Notes: a model not told the origin generated them from the letters alone. DNA of 64,000 bases from Hofstenia miamia (GCA_004352715.1 SCFE01000034.1:1949441-2013440); one strand, 5' to 3'; shown: positions 43,922-55,534, numbered from the stretch's first letter. Program-made: numbers and translations.

Positions 43922-45405
43922 CTAAAACTTTTTATTTTTTCTACAATGAACATCACTAAAAGAATTTTTAAGTGATTTACAAAAATTGTTTAATAAGAAA
44001 TTGCAACACGAAAACAAAATCTTTTCAGTGCATTTACACGATAACTGGAAATCATCTGGCAAAGTATTTACAAAAAATGACATAATCCGTTGTCTTGTAT
44101 TAGTTTGTTTTATACTAATATCGGAAACACTTTTAAAAACTTTAATTGAACAAAGACACAAAGAATAAGTGTATTCTGATGGACGCTTCAACCCACCGCA
44201 GTTTTTAATTTCAAACAATGCATCATTACTAAATTCTTGATATGCTTTTGAGCAACTTTCGCATCTAAATAGCTTTCTTTGTATATAACCTGCAATCATA
44301 TACAACGAATCGTTTTCTGCCTGATCCAAGAGAATTACATCGCTGTCATATGCCAACTGATACTCAGTAGCCGTTATTTCTATTAATGTTAGCGATTTAT
44401 AATCATTAAAATCATAATCCAGGAAACACTAGATTTTCGTTACACAGCGAGTGCTCCAATCTTACCTTTTTTCTGCTTCAAAAACATCCTACATTTTCAA
44501 GATATCTTGCCCCACAGTTTTGCCTGTGTTTGCTAAACCGACCTTCTAGTGGATCACTTTGATATTTTCCTAATAAGCAGTATATATCACGACCTTGAAT
44601 TAAATTCTCGGTTTCTAAAATTAAAGAGGTTGTTGTGAAAATCAGAGATTCCATAGTTGGTCGTGGTAATGTAATGAAATTGGAATCACTATTCCAAACT
44701 TTTTGTATGAGTTGCTTGAGTTCATAATTGGTTTTTTCACAATTGACAATATTCCACCACTTCAGGATAGAATCACTGAAAATATATGTTCCTCCTTCTT
44801 TTCCTCAATCAACATCATAGTAGTTAAGACCTTCTAATGTTTCCTCATTAAAAATTGCAAGAGCAAGTTTTACTCTTTGTGACTTGTGAAGTAGGAAACA
44901 AAGACTTTTGATTAATGCGATGAGCAACTTTGGCTAGCAAATGCTTTTCTTTGTTGTACATAGATACAATAGATGAAAAATGAGCAGTTAAATGGGACTC
45001 CAGATCGTTCAGGTTAGGGAATTCAACAATAGTTTTCTTATGCCAATTTCTCCATCTAAGCTTTATTAAATGAACAGTGTCATTTTGTAGAAAAAGTTTG
45101 TAACTTGACTCTTTACTCTTGAAATAACCAATTGAGCTATCCATAATGTTTAACTTTTTGGTTTAACTTTTGGTTCGTGATCAAACAATCTGTAATAATT
45201 GAATTTATGTTAAGATTAAGTGAATTAATGCAGCAATCTATCACACAACGTACATATTTTAGCAAATGTTCTGCGTTTAATCTATAAACTGGTATAAGAG
45301 CAAGGATTTCATTTGATTTACCTTTTATTTTCAACAGTTGAAATGACACTCGGCACAACGGGGCATGGAGGAAGCATTCGTCTTGTATCCTATAAAATCA
45401 GCTCG
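43922..45405 (-). pseudogene. P-like (THAP family) transposase, C-terminal two thirds
   Basis: Minus strand, in order: ILALIPVYRLNAEHLLKYV and ITDCLITNQKLNQK (the region with the second catalytic Asp), LFLQNDTVHLIKLRWRNW (the D-P-V-H-L-x-K box, here DTVHLIK), LLAKVAHRINQKSLFP, then DSILKWWNIVN, QSDPLEGRFSKHRQNCGARY (the DPLExxFxxxRQxxGxxY box with the last catalytic acid), and YMIAGYIQRKLFRCESC then CGGLKRPSEYTYSL, the typical C-terminal domain. Stops or frame changes fall near 45,137, between 44,848 and 44,530, and near 44,450, so it is a decayed copy. It lies on the strand opposite to NDUFA11, in its intron, immediately upstream of the last exon. Confidence 0.88.
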
Positions 45406-45826
45406 ACAAACAATAACTCCTTTCACGAAGACACGTTTTTTCTGAACATTTTGTTACATAATTTCATTTTTGTTACCTTTACATCGTTCTAAGAAATAAA
45501 AAACATAGAAAACGGTTTAAACGTTTTAAACATTTGTTTTTGAAGAAACACTACCAACCCCGTCGCCCTCACACTGCAAAAAGATATGTTTTACTCAACT
45601 CCTTCAATACTATAAGTGAAATTGTGGTTTTTGGAAAAATTATTTCTATTTATAATTTAATACTGTATGTAGTAAATGTCATAACCACGTATGAGTGATT
45701 CATTGCAGCTGAACTACCTTATATACATTCAGTAAACAGAAAATTGCTGTCGCTAATTTCTCACAACAGAAATTAAATAAAGATAATAGAAGCTAAATTG
45801 ACTCTAAATTGAAGCTATTATTTTAG

Positions 45827-46092
45827 GAGGTGTCACCTGTTTAACATGCTCGTTGAGGAAGAAAGATGATTATGTCAACTATCTTGTTGGAGGTGGAGCT
45901 GCTGGGTTTATCTATGGTGTTCGACTACGTTATACTATACCTACTGGTGTCGCTTTTGGTGCCATAGGCGCTATAGTGTGGTCCTTATACAGGGCATCTT
46001 ACAAGGAAGATTGGGAAATTTTTGGTAGTGATAGTCGTTATGATCAAGACTATAAAGTCAATTACGTTCCTCGTTGGGACGGCAGACTTTAA
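45827..46092 (+). CDS. NDUFA11: NDUFA11, last exon
   Basis: Acceptor GAAGCTATTATTTTAG. The first two bases complete Gly and continue GVTCLTCSLRKKDDYVNYLV then GGGAAGFIYGVRLR, the conserved LR+KDDxxNYxxGGxxAG core of NDUFA11/ND-B14.7, with a further membrane segment (TGVAFGAIGAIVWSLY) and KEDWEIF. The C-terminus runs about 20 residues past the usual end (DSRYDQDYKVNYVPRWDGRL) before TAA at 46,092. This extension is lineage-specific as far as I know. Confidence 0.92.
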
Positions 46093-46639
46093 ATTTAATT
46101 TTTTGTTAATTTCATAGATTAATATATGCAACATATTTAATACTTCTTACGATTGGTATGTTTCTTCATGAATTTGAGATCTGGACTTCCTAATGTATAA
46201 GTCTGGGAATCACATTAAAATAACATTCAACACCTGGGTAATTTTTCCATCCAGAACTGTACAAAAAGTAGAAATAGTAATTTTCCCGAGAATAATGTTT
46301 AATTATTGTTACTGAAGCAAAAAGAATAAGTTCCATTGCAAAGTTATTTATTTTCCAGAGTTCAAATTGCTATAAAAGCATAGTTTAAAATTTGTTTTGC
46401 TTGTTAAAGATCCATAATTCGTCCAGGATTGAATATTTATGCTTGCGTACTCGAAGTTTAACCAGATGTCACCCATTTTCGAGTATGTTAAGGTCCGGAG
46501 AGTACAGTAGTATAGATTGAGTTGTACCCCGTTACACTTTTTTGTGATTGGTCGAGAGGGGTGGCCTTTGACCTGAGACGCTGTGGATATTGCCGATGGT
46601 GTTTTACTGACGTCATGGAAGTTATTTATCTGGCCTAAT
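46093..46639. other. NDUFA11 3' flank; no other gene
   Basis: Contains the NDUFA11 3'UTR (ATTAAA-type signals near 46,214) and unremarkable sequence. Confidence 0.5.
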
Positions 46640-47030
46640 TTAGTTATACTTTCCCACATTAACTTACATTTTTTAGTTTTACTTTCCCACATTACCTTAC
46701 ATTTTTTTTAGTTTTACTTTCCCACATTAACTTACTTTACATGTATTACTTTCCCACATTAACTTACTTTTTTAGTTTTACTTTCCCACATTAACTTACA
46801 TTTTTTTTTAGTTTTACTTTCCCACATTAACTTACTTTACATGTATTACTTTCCCACATTAACTTACATTTTTTAGTTTTACTTTCACACATTACCTTAC
46901 ATTTTTTAGTTTTACTTTCCCACATTAGCTTACATTTTTTTTAGTTTTACTTTCCCACATTAACTTACTTTTTAGTTTTACTTTCCCACATTAGCTTACA
47001 TTTTTTTTAGTTTTACTTTCACACATTACA
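46640..47030. repeat. minisatellite, about 12 units of 30-37 bp
   Basis: The core ACTTTCCCACATTAACTTAC recurs about 12 times, separated by T-rich spacers (TTTTTTAGTTTT) or twice by the variant TTTACATGTATT. Two units read CACACATTA in place of CCCACATTA. Spacer length differences give the unit length variation. Confidence 0.92.
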
Positions 47031-47475
47031 TATTTGTTTAAAAAGTGGAATCGAAAAATATTTCCAAGTAAAAATAAATATTAATAATAATATTTAATAA
47101 ACGTACGTGGTAAAACCCACATACGTGTTTAAGAAGAGACAAAAATGTAATTTATTCTAAACTTTGCTTATGAATACCATATATATCATACTTTTAAATT
47201 TGTCTATTGCGTTAGTTTATCATCATTGTTGAGATGGCAATGCTTTAAGAAACAAACGCAATGTGTATTCACACATATCACATGGTCGCATCTAAATTAA
47301 TGGTTAATAAACAAGTTGTTATTAAAAACGAGATGACATTTACAATAAAAAACACATGACAATTACTCGTTTAAACAAATTCAATTAAAAATTAACAAAC
47401 AAACGACGTTTCTATAAAGTCTATAATAAATTTGGCATCAGACTGCAAATTTGCAGCAATTTATTAATATAAAAT
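47031..47475. other. no gene seen
   Basis: AT-rich sequence leading into the large gap. Confidence 0.5.
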
Positions 47476-48475
47476 NNNNNNNNNNNNNNNNNNNNNNNNN
47501 NNNNNNNNNNNNNNNNNNNNNNNNNNNNNNNNNNNNNNNNNNNNNNNNNNNNNNNNNNNNNNNNNNNNNNNNNNNNNNNNNNNNNNNNNNNNNNNNNNNN
47601 NNNNNNNNNNNNNNNNNNNNNNNNNNNNNNNNNNNNNNNNNNNNNNNNNNNNNNNNNNNNNNNNNNNNNNNNNNNNNNNNNNNNNNNNNNNNNNNNNNNN
47701 NNNNNNNNNNNNNNNNNNNNNNNNNNNNNNNNNNNNNNNNNNNNNNNNNNNNNNNNNNNNNNNNNNNNNNNNNNNNNNNNNNNNNNNNNNNNNNNNNNNN
47801 NNNNNNNNNNNNNNNNNNNNNNNNNNNNNNNNNNNNNNNNNNNNNNNNNNNNNNNNNNNNNNNNNNNNNNNNNNNNNNNNNNNNNNNNNNNNNNNNNNNN
47901 NNNNNNNNNNNNNNNNNNNNNNNNNNNNNNNNNNNNNNNNNNNNNNNNNNNNNNNNNNNNNNNNNNNNNNNNNNNNNNNNNNNNNNNNNNNNNNNNNNNN
48001 NNNNNNNNNNNNNNNNNNNNNNNNNNNNNNNNNNNNNNNNNNNNNNNNNNNNNNNNNNNNNNNNNNNNNNNNNNNNNNNNNNNNNNNNNNNNNNNNNNNN
48101 NNNNNNNNNNNNNNNNNNNNNNNNNNNNNNNNNNNNNNNNNNNNNNNNNNNNNNNNNNNNNNNNNNNNNNNNNNNNNNNNNNNNNNNNNNNNNNNNNNNN
48201 NNNNNNNNNNNNNNNNNNNNNNNNNNNNNNNNNNNNNNNNNNNNNNNNNNNNNNNNNNNNNNNNNNNNNNNNNNNNNNNNNNNNNNNNNNNNNNNNNNNN
48301 NNNNNNNNNNNNNNNNNNNNNNNNNNNNNNNNNNNNNNNNNNNNNNNNNNNNNNNNNNNNNNNNNNNNNNNNNNNNNNNNNNNNNNNNNNNNNNNNNNNN
48401 NNNNNNNNNNNNNNNNNNNNNNNNNNNNNNNNNNNNNNNNNNNNNNNNNNNNNNNNNNNNNNNNNNNNNNNNNNN
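47476..48475. other. placeholder gap of exactly 1,000 N
   Basis: A round-number gap, so the true distance is unknown and order or orientation across it rests on scaffolding alone. Confidence 0.9.
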
Positions 48476-48741
48476 AGTTCTGGCGAACCTGTTATGATCT
48501 CAGTGACTTGGCGTCGGGCAAGTGCGCCCAGAGATTTCAGTACTCTTCAATCGATGAAGTATCTAAACAATACTACTTACTAATTGTTATTGGAACATCT
48601 GTTAATGCAGTGTGGAATATACAATTAAAGGAAAGAAGAGGAAACGTAGATAATACTTACCCCGTGAAAGCTGGCGCTGATCCCTGGATTGATTCTCTAA
48701 ATAGATTATCTAGCTATGAAGTGTTAGTTTCACCTGGGTAG
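48476..48741 (+). CDS. unidentified open frame emerging from the gap
   Basis: From 48,508 the plus frame is open for 77 codons (ASGKCAQRFQYSSIDEVSKQ ... VSPG) to a TAG at 48,741. Composition is protein-like, including GTSVNAVWNIQLKERRG, but I recognise no domain and no splice context. It could be a host exon, transposon sequence or chance. Confidence 0.22.
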
Positions 48742-48889
48742 CGATATTACACTCAGTACTGCTAACTGCTATTCTCAATTGTTTCTGATGACATTAAGAA
48801 ATTTTTTCGCTTGATTAACTGTATTGTTATCTCCACACACGGCAATGCAATTGAAGTTGAATTTATGAAGTGTGGTAATAGTTTCATAA

Positions 48890-49830
48890 TCATACTGAAA
48901 TAAAGAATTCATCTGGAGAAAGACGTACAACAAATCTTGGTGCACCATTCAAAAATTTTAATATTGCTAAAATGGTGTTTGCTTTGGCATTTGCAACATC
49001 CTCAGAAAAACCAATAAGATGTCCACCGCGATATATGATAACAGGTGGAACATGTATTTCGTCAATCATCATTATGCAATTCCTTTGATTATCTTTGAGA
49101 ACATTGTTAGAAGACAAAGTTTTTAAGACATTCGGATTTCGCATATGCAAAAGATAACTCCGAATTTGAGATGGAGAAGGTAAAATAACGCAATTTGAAA
49201 CGACTTTAAATGCTGACCTGGAACAACAATAAATATGTAGCGAAATCATAATCAATTCACTTGTGTATCTGCGGTCATGGACTGGTAAATTTATTAATAG
49301 TAATTGTTCTTTTAAAAACTTAAAATCATCCATTTCTTCAATAGAATTGCAGGATTCCTGAGCAAGATCTCGTTTTTAAAATTATATTTTCTAAAAACTT
49401 TAGCACTTCATGAAGCTGTGACCACCGTTGTAAATTGTAATGACGTCCAAGCAAGCGTGAAGCTTTTACAGAAGTACTCCTCGCAAATAGTGCCTCATGA
49501 ATTCCTAAAGGATAGTGGCCAGTAATACTGCTTATGCTTTTTATTTCAGTTCTTGTAAAAATAGCCCAATATGCAATGATGGGAGAGGTATTGTGATTTC
49601 GAGCAATAGCATAGATCATTACTTCATTATCACGTATGTTTATATTCATAGATGGAACTTCAGCTGTTTTAATGCGAATTAAAGAACGAAAAGCATTAAA
49701 ATCCCAAATTGCATCTAAGCTTTTAAATTCAGAAAGTTCATCTGTTGTACATATAGGTGCGCTTTTCCTCTTTGAGGTATTTCTTTGCAAACATGACTTT
49801 GGTATATTTTTAGAAAGTATTGACGGTTGA
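48890..49830 (-). pseudogene. P-like transposase, N-terminal half
   Basis: Minus strand: a linker with IWDFNAFRSLIRIKTAEV and WSQLHEVLKFLENIILK, a frameshift in a short A run near 49,375, then KFLKEQLLLINLPVHDRRYT, LHIYCCSRSAFKVVSN, ILPSPSQIRSYLLHM and NCIMMIDEIHVPPVIIYRGG (the IDEI box with the first catalytic Asp of P-like transposases), followed by LKFLNGAPRFVVRLSP and a stop at 48,890. Its last 15-20 residues correspond to the first recognisable residues of the fragment at 43,922-45,405. The two therefore overlap in homology and look like two different copies. Confidence 0.8.
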
Positions 49831-50159
49831 GAATTAGGTCTAAAAAATAGTTAAATTAGCAAAGCATTTAACTATATTTATACAAGATGAGATTATGTAC
49901 ATTACACTGAATTGAATCAATATTTTGAATTACATTCTACTATTCAAATGTAGTACATGGACCTTTATACATATAGATATACAGTTACGTCCAGCTTTAA
50001 AGAGTGAAGGTTGCAGCTCCTTCAAGATACCCCCACCTGTGAGTGGATAATATTCTTATGAAGGGGGACTGGAAATCCGCTATTCATAACATTTCCTTAT
50101 TCAATATAATGTCGTATTATTTGTTATCATTAAATTAGGACTACTTTAACGTTAACGTT

Positions 50160-50275
50160 TACGTGGATTTCCAGTCCAATGTCTATTGCAAACGAAGACG
50201 TTTTTGGGAGGATTTCTCGGCGATTTGGTATTGCCTTCAAAAAGTCTTCTTTCAAATCAGGATTTTCTAGTAATT
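50160..50275 (-). pseudogene. THAP zinc-finger remnant of the P-like element
   Basis: Minus strand ENPDLKEDFLKAIPNRREIL, then in a shifted frame KNVFVCNRHWTG. The order (NPxLxxxFLxAIPNR ... VCxxHW) fits the second half of a C2CH THAP DNA-binding finger, CxxH being the last two metal ligands. The first two Cys are not seen. It is 330 bases upstream of the transposase fragment on the same strand. Confidence 0.6.
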
Positions 50276-50686
50276 TAAAAACTGGCATGTATTTCGTTGT
50301 TGATGTGTAATTTGAATTGCATTTGTAAATACTTCATTTATTTGCATTCTAAAAAAATGTACATCATATAACAAGTTTTATTGCTGTATTCAGGTAGTAT
50401 AACATAAGTCAATCACCAACTGCTTTCAATAATGCTGTAATTCTCCAGTTAATGGCTAAAACAGTTTAGGAAGCCCTTGTTCCGGAAGGATTTCAGTGCG
50501 TTGAAATCATTTATTAGAAATGTATTTATATGACCAAGGTAGACGTGACAAAAAAGTTTTTTCCTTTTTTGGGAAATGGATGTCTTTTGAAAAAAAATTA
50601 GTAAGCAATTACGTAGCATTACTGAACTTAAATAAAGTAAACATAAACGACCGTGTAGCATGATGATGGCAACTGACCTCATAGTA
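50276..50686. other. no gene seen
   Basis: Includes a T-run acceptor-like site at about 50,350 on the minus strand, which may begin the THAP exon. Nothing else. Confidence 0.4.
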
Positions 50687-50854
50687 TTCTCTCTCTCTCT
50701 CTCTCTCTCTNNNNNNNNNNNNNNNNNNNNNNNNNNNNNNNNNNNNNNNNNNNNNNNNNNNNNNNNNNNNNNNNNNNNNNNNNNNNNNNNNNNNNNNNNN
50801 NNNNNNNNNNNNNNNNNNNNNNNNNNNNNNNNNNNNNNNNNNNNNNNNNNNNNN

Positions 50855-50884
<30 letters not shown>
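50687..50884. repeat. CT and TA microsatellites flanking a 144-N gap
   Basis: (CT)n ends at 50,710 and (TA)n runs 50,855-50,884 with N between, so the gap is probably an unassembled compound microsatellite. Confidence 0.85.
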
Positions 50885-50888
<4 letters not shown>

Positions 50889-51728
50889 CAAAGGTTTTGT
50901 TTGAAAGAATAATATTTAATTTATCACAATTAATATTTGTGAACATTTTGAGTGTCAGCCGGTACCTATCTACATAGACCTTCTTAAATCAAAAAATTAA
51001 ATGCGTTTTCGAATTCAGCATCAAAAACTACTCTAGATAACAAAGTTTCATAAAAATCTAATAGACCTTCCTGAACACCTCCCGGTTTCTCAAGTGATCA
51101 CCCCTGTATTTAGAAGCCCTTGTTCCAAACCCACAAAAGCCTACAATATATTCAAAGCTAGTGTGAAAACTCACTTAGTAAATGAATATGCTTGTTTATG
51201 TGTTGAAACGCATGAAAACTGTTGAGTGCTGTTCTATTGACAAACCCTATATCAGGAACCCACTATCAGAAACACAGACTGAAAAAAGAGTTTGATAGTG
51301 GTTGTTAATTATCTACCTCCCAATATTTTCAGATTATTGCGAAATTTTCCATTTTCTTAGCACTAAGTATTATTAAAATGTAGATGTTTCGAATATATAA
51401 AACGAACACTGGAATGTTGATTCGCAGCGAAAGTCCTACCCTACAATTAATATGCCTAGTAAAGCTACTGAACTAAATGGATAAGAAGGATGGCGTAAAA
51501 TAAATGCGAACTAATAAATTAATAATAATCCAACAAACGTCAATGAATAATAGAACAAGCAAAATAATTATTTTTATGCATTTATTTATAGTTTTACTGA
51601 ATGGAATTTCAACTTGGTAAAGCAATTCGGTTCATAATTCGAAGTTAGTAATCGAGTAAACTAACAACATTCTTATTTTTCTTTGCCATAATCATATTAT
51701 AGTTAAAAATCGAGTTCTTCACAGTTGA
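50885..51728. other. no gene seen
   Basis: AT-rich. A short stretch around 51,050-51,230 vaguely resembles the end of a LINE ORF but is too weak to call. Confidence 0.4.
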
Positions 51729-51878
51729 TTACATAATGGAAATTCCACTCAAAGTTTGAGATGAAGAATTCAAGTATTCAATGATGCAAATGGATATTTT
51801 AGTTGCATTATTTCCAAATTCATCCACAGCATTATGCTCGACTGTATAATTGATAGTAGCTTTGTTGACATTTACGAA
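51729..51878 (-). CDS. candidate terminal exon of a small, possibly secreted protein
   Basis: A strong acceptor (TTGCCTATAAATTTCAG) precedes a frame FVNVNKATINYTVEHNAVDE ... NSSSQTLSGISIM ending in TAA. It has three N-glycosylation sequons (NYT, NAT, NSS). Alternatively the frame is open from a Met at 51,938, giving MQLINVLICLTLSLVAY, which looks like a signal peptide. I do not recognise the protein. Confidence 0.3.
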   Translation of the reverse strand, partial: FVNVNKATINYTVEHNAVDEFGNNATKISICIIEYLNSSSQTLSGISIM

Positions 51879-52196
51879 CTGAAATTTATAGGCAACAAGA
51901 GAGAGTGTAAGACATATTAAAACGTTGATTAGTTGCATTGAGTAACTGAATTTACCACTATTTTGCGAAATTTAATAAACGAAGAGCAAATTTCAGTAAG
52001 TTTATTAGCATGAGTTAAAAATATACCAGTAGATTATTATCAATAACGAAATATGAATTAATTTAATGCCTTTTCAGTAAATTTGTTATTGTCTTACAAA
52101 TATTTCTGAGTCAAAATTTGGCAGGATACGTTCAAATTGATTTATGCTTTTCAAATCACGTTTAACAATTTACTTGCAGCTTTACAAAAACGGAAA

Positions 52197-52269
52197 TTAC
52201 TTCTTCAGATTCTCAAAAATTTCATCTGTCTGATTGTAATTTTCAAAAGGAGCTTGAAGTTCGTTTTGT
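52197..52269 (-). CDS. candidate terminal exon (23 residues)
   Basis: Acceptor CTATATTTTTTAG, then in phase QNELQAPFENYNQTDEIFEN then LKK and TAA. The acidic hydrophilic peptide looks protein-like but is short, and no upstream exon was tied to it. Confidence 0.25.
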
Positions 52270-52699
52270 CTAAAAAATATAGTATGGTTTGATTGTATAT
52301 TGTGCTTAATATAAACGTCCTAAAAGGATTCAAGAGTTTTTGAATAAATCATTCATAAACAAATGATGTACTAAGAGGTACTGTCGTAGGTGGAAGTGGG
52401 TCGGGCAGGCCTGCAATTTAAGTCAAAATGCAAATTCAACCGACAATATAAAAAGTATTTCTAAAATATATATTTCTCTTCTCCAGAACGTGTAATTACG
52501 TCTAATAAATAATTCGTTTGAAAGTTCAGCGGAACTTGAAAAACAATCAATAATCACAAGTTGGAGAGGTGGCATTGGTATATGTATTATGCATTTATAC
52601 CTCAAAAATCTATTTGAGATATAAGGTAATGTATAAATTCAAATATCAACAAAATATATAATATCAATTGATTATTTTGAAAAGCTTCTCTTACGCTAG

Positions 52700-52870
52700 T
52701 GGTACACTATAGTAAAGTAAAGTAAAATAAGCCTTAATTAGATTTTACCTAGTTCGTCGTACACGGCCGTAAAGAAAGGTAAAAAGTGAGCCAGAGAATT
52801 CTATAATTTCATTTTACTTTACTTAAGACATCGTACACTACAGTAAAGAAAAGTAAAGTAATTGCTTAAC
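52700..52870. repeat. three degenerate GTACAC...AGTAAAG repeats with inverted parts
   Basis: GTACACTATAGTAAAGTAAA, GTACACGGCCGTAAAGAAAG and GTACACTACAGTAAAGAAAA lie within 150 bases. TTTTACTTTACTTAAG next to them is an inverted version of AGTAAAGTAAAA. Could be a small MITE or a degenerate minisatellite. Confidence 0.5.
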
Positions 52871-54273
52871 GGACATTAATAATTAAGTAAAACCTAATTT
52901 GTTAGGAAAAATTGCAACTTACAAATATTAAAATGTATTTTGATTTAGTTATGTCAAGCATTCGAATGCCATTGTGTAATTTAATAAAAAATGTATTACA
53001 TAATTTTAATGTGATATATACTAAGACTGTAATCATTTGGTTCCTTGGAAGACTACGATAGTAAGAACATCGGTTTACTAAAACGAATGAAACCTCCAGT
53101 TTTAAAATTAAAGCAAATCTATTTGAAATACAGGTACTTATCATTTGCTACACAGTCATAGATTACTAAATTAGGCAGACTTACAACAATCACAATATTA
53201 CTTTAGTAAGCAATGTCTTTATTTTGAACAAGTTGGCGCAAAAAATCCAATTATTTACAGCATGGAATTTTGTTTACCCAAATGCATGACTTACAGCAAC
53301 AAAGAAAAACCTGTTGTATTTAATTCTTTGTAATTATTAATTTAATTTATATCTTGCTGTTGTGATAAATTTTCATCAACTCTTCAATTGAAATCAATGT
53401 TGCTTACATTACCTTCATCGTCTTAAGTTGTAATGACATATTTTGCACCTCTAAAATTTGAAGTTAGCTGCGACCATGCAATGAGCCTTCTCGGGCTGCA
53501 TTCTACGATTATGACATCACTATGCTGTTATTCGCAATTCCTTTAAATTATTGGCAATTTCTTTGTTTGAATATTCTGCATTTAATATCATTTGAGTATG
53601 ACTGAATGGACCGATTATTTGCATATACTACTGACCAAAAGGACCGCACCACCTTCCTGACTAAACCATTTCCAACTGTGAGTAAAATATTAATGTGTTT
53701 CAATGATTTTCACTGATGTTGATTTATAGTATTTATCAGATTTAAAATTTTTGTAAATGCACACCGTGTAGTGTGGAGGGGGTGCAAAGAAACGAGACCA
53801 TGAACTTCAGGAACTCAGCTCTCAATTTATCATTGTACTAGATTTGTGGCATGTTTTCATTGAAATTACTTGCTACAAATAATAATTAGTTAATGGTACA
53901 ATAAATTAACGTTAGCTTACTGTGTCCTACATTCTGGCATTGAAATTTTACATGTATATGCATCTTCTACATGTAATTAGTCGTCAAAATTTTTTTTTAC
54001 ACTTTGGTTTACACTTGCTATATTAATTTTAGCAAATAATTTGTAACTAACTCAGGGGAGGGCTACGCCACTGATGTAAACTTTGAGGAAGTTAAAGTCA
54101 TACTATTTATATGAATAAAAATAGATTGTTAAATTTTTTATTTTATGGTTGTATATTTTTATTCAAAACCCAAAACTCGTCCAAACAAGGTTCCTAATAC
54201 ACCCAGATGATACAGATTCAATAACATAATAATAATGAGCACACCAAATTGATTTTTTTGAATTTTTAAGCTG
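52871..54273. other. no gene seen
   Basis: AT-rich without supported features. Confidence 0.4.
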
Positions 54274-54459
54274 CAGTCAGCCCCTCCTAAAGTCGGATGT
54301 GACTAAGTAGGATTTTCGCGGAACTCGTACTATTAATAAAGAACAGACAAACTCCAATATGTAGTACAAGCCAAGTCCCTTAAAATTATATCTCGGATTC
54401 CTTGTAAGCCGGATTATTTTCATTGGCCCGAGTCGATCCGACTTAGGCGTGGTTGCCTG
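54274..54459. mobile_element. 186-bp MITE with pogo/Tigger-like ends
   Basis: Left end CAGTCAGCCCCTCCTAAAGT followed by CGGAT; right end on the other strand CAGGCAACCACGCCTAAGTC followed by GGAT. These are imperfect terminal inverted repeats with the CAG start of pogo-type elements. The central part keeps further pairing. No clear TA duplication remains. Confidence 0.6.
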
Positions 54460-54540
54460 TATTAACAAAACCAATCATACTAATTTCATAGTTTTAGTGT
54501 ACAGGTACCAATAATTACAAAACCCATGTATATTTTAAAC

Positions 54541-55234
54541 CAGAAGTGCCGCTTATGGTCTGACCATGTATGACAATGCGAAATATTTTGCCATCCATAA
54601 TGTCCATATTATCAATTTCGTCCACCCATTATTGCCATAATGGTCATTATGTAAAATATGATGAATGATAGTTAAATGCACGTAGGATGTATGTGGTAAT
54701 AGCTATTTATTAACGTGATTTCTAATATATTTAGCAAAATATGGACAAATGGGAAGTTTTAAGATGAAATTGTCCTGATATCACAAAGCATAAACTAATT
54801 CTCGATTTTGATCACAGGTAAACAAATTATTGGTGTTTGGTTTTCAATACAACCCGGTTTGTTAGGCGCAAGAATTATAAATAGGAAACAAATTAATCGT
54901 CAGTATTTGCTTGCAATCCATTTACACTTACAAATTGGAAAGAGCTTCATCTTTAGCATTGATTACAATCTTCTGAGGCTAGCTCCTAAACTTTTGCAAC
55001 ATTTAAAAGTTATCTTATCAAAATGAATTTTTGTTAAAATTTGCAAAAATAAATATTTACTTACTTAAATATTATAACTGTATATGTAACAATAAATTTA
55101 TGGATTGCCATTATGGCCATATTTTTAAGTTTGCCATCCATAATGAATATAAAATCTTTTTCTACCATACCATTATGGTATCCACATATAGTAGAATAAT
55201 GATATGGTACCATATACCATAAACGGCATCTCTG
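54541..55234. mobile_element. 694-bp hAT-like non-autonomous element
   Basis: Ends CAGAAGTGCCGCTTATGG and, on the other strand, CAGAGATGCCGTTTATGG (15 of 18 identical). They are flanked by TTTTAAAC and TTTGAAGC, which match at 6 of 8 positions, as expected of an aged 8-bp hAT target duplication. Several CCATAATGG palindromes lie inside. No transposase found. Confidence 0.6.
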
Positions 55235-55534
55235 TTTGAAGCATTTACTGATATAAGTTTAAAACTAAAACTACAAAATTTGTTCATTCTCTAGGGAGCC
55301 TAGTAATGTTTACAAATAAGATATCTTTAAAATTTTGTAAAAATTTTACCCTTGATTGTAATTACAATTTAATCACACAAAGCAAGCATAACTAATAAGG
55401 AATTAATTAGTTGCAATAAGCTCTAGCTCAAATGAAGCCGAATCTCGTCAATGCTAATTGGACCAAATTTAGCTCGCGAAAAATTTATCAAAGAAATCGC
55501 AAATGCAATTAGGAATTTAGTGTAAGAGAATATT

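Noticed and set aside
46348-46692. 114-residue minus-strand frame next to NDUFA11
   Set aside because: Its N-terminus is read through the minisatellite (repeated MWESKTK-like units) and the rest lacks motifs.
40581-47030. Could the regular repeats at 40.6 or 46.6 kb be CRISPR arrays?
   Set aside because: The whole unit repeats with drift and there are no unique spacers. The DNA is eukaryotic.
43922-49830. The two P-like parts as one host gene enclosing the NDUFA11 exon
   Set aside because: The fragments overlap in homology, both are frameshifted, and a placeholder gap separates them; two decayed copies is simpler.
51050-51230. LINE C-terminal-like reading (LPEHLPVSQVITPVF...)
   Set aside because: Too short and degenerate; no RT motif nearby on that strand.
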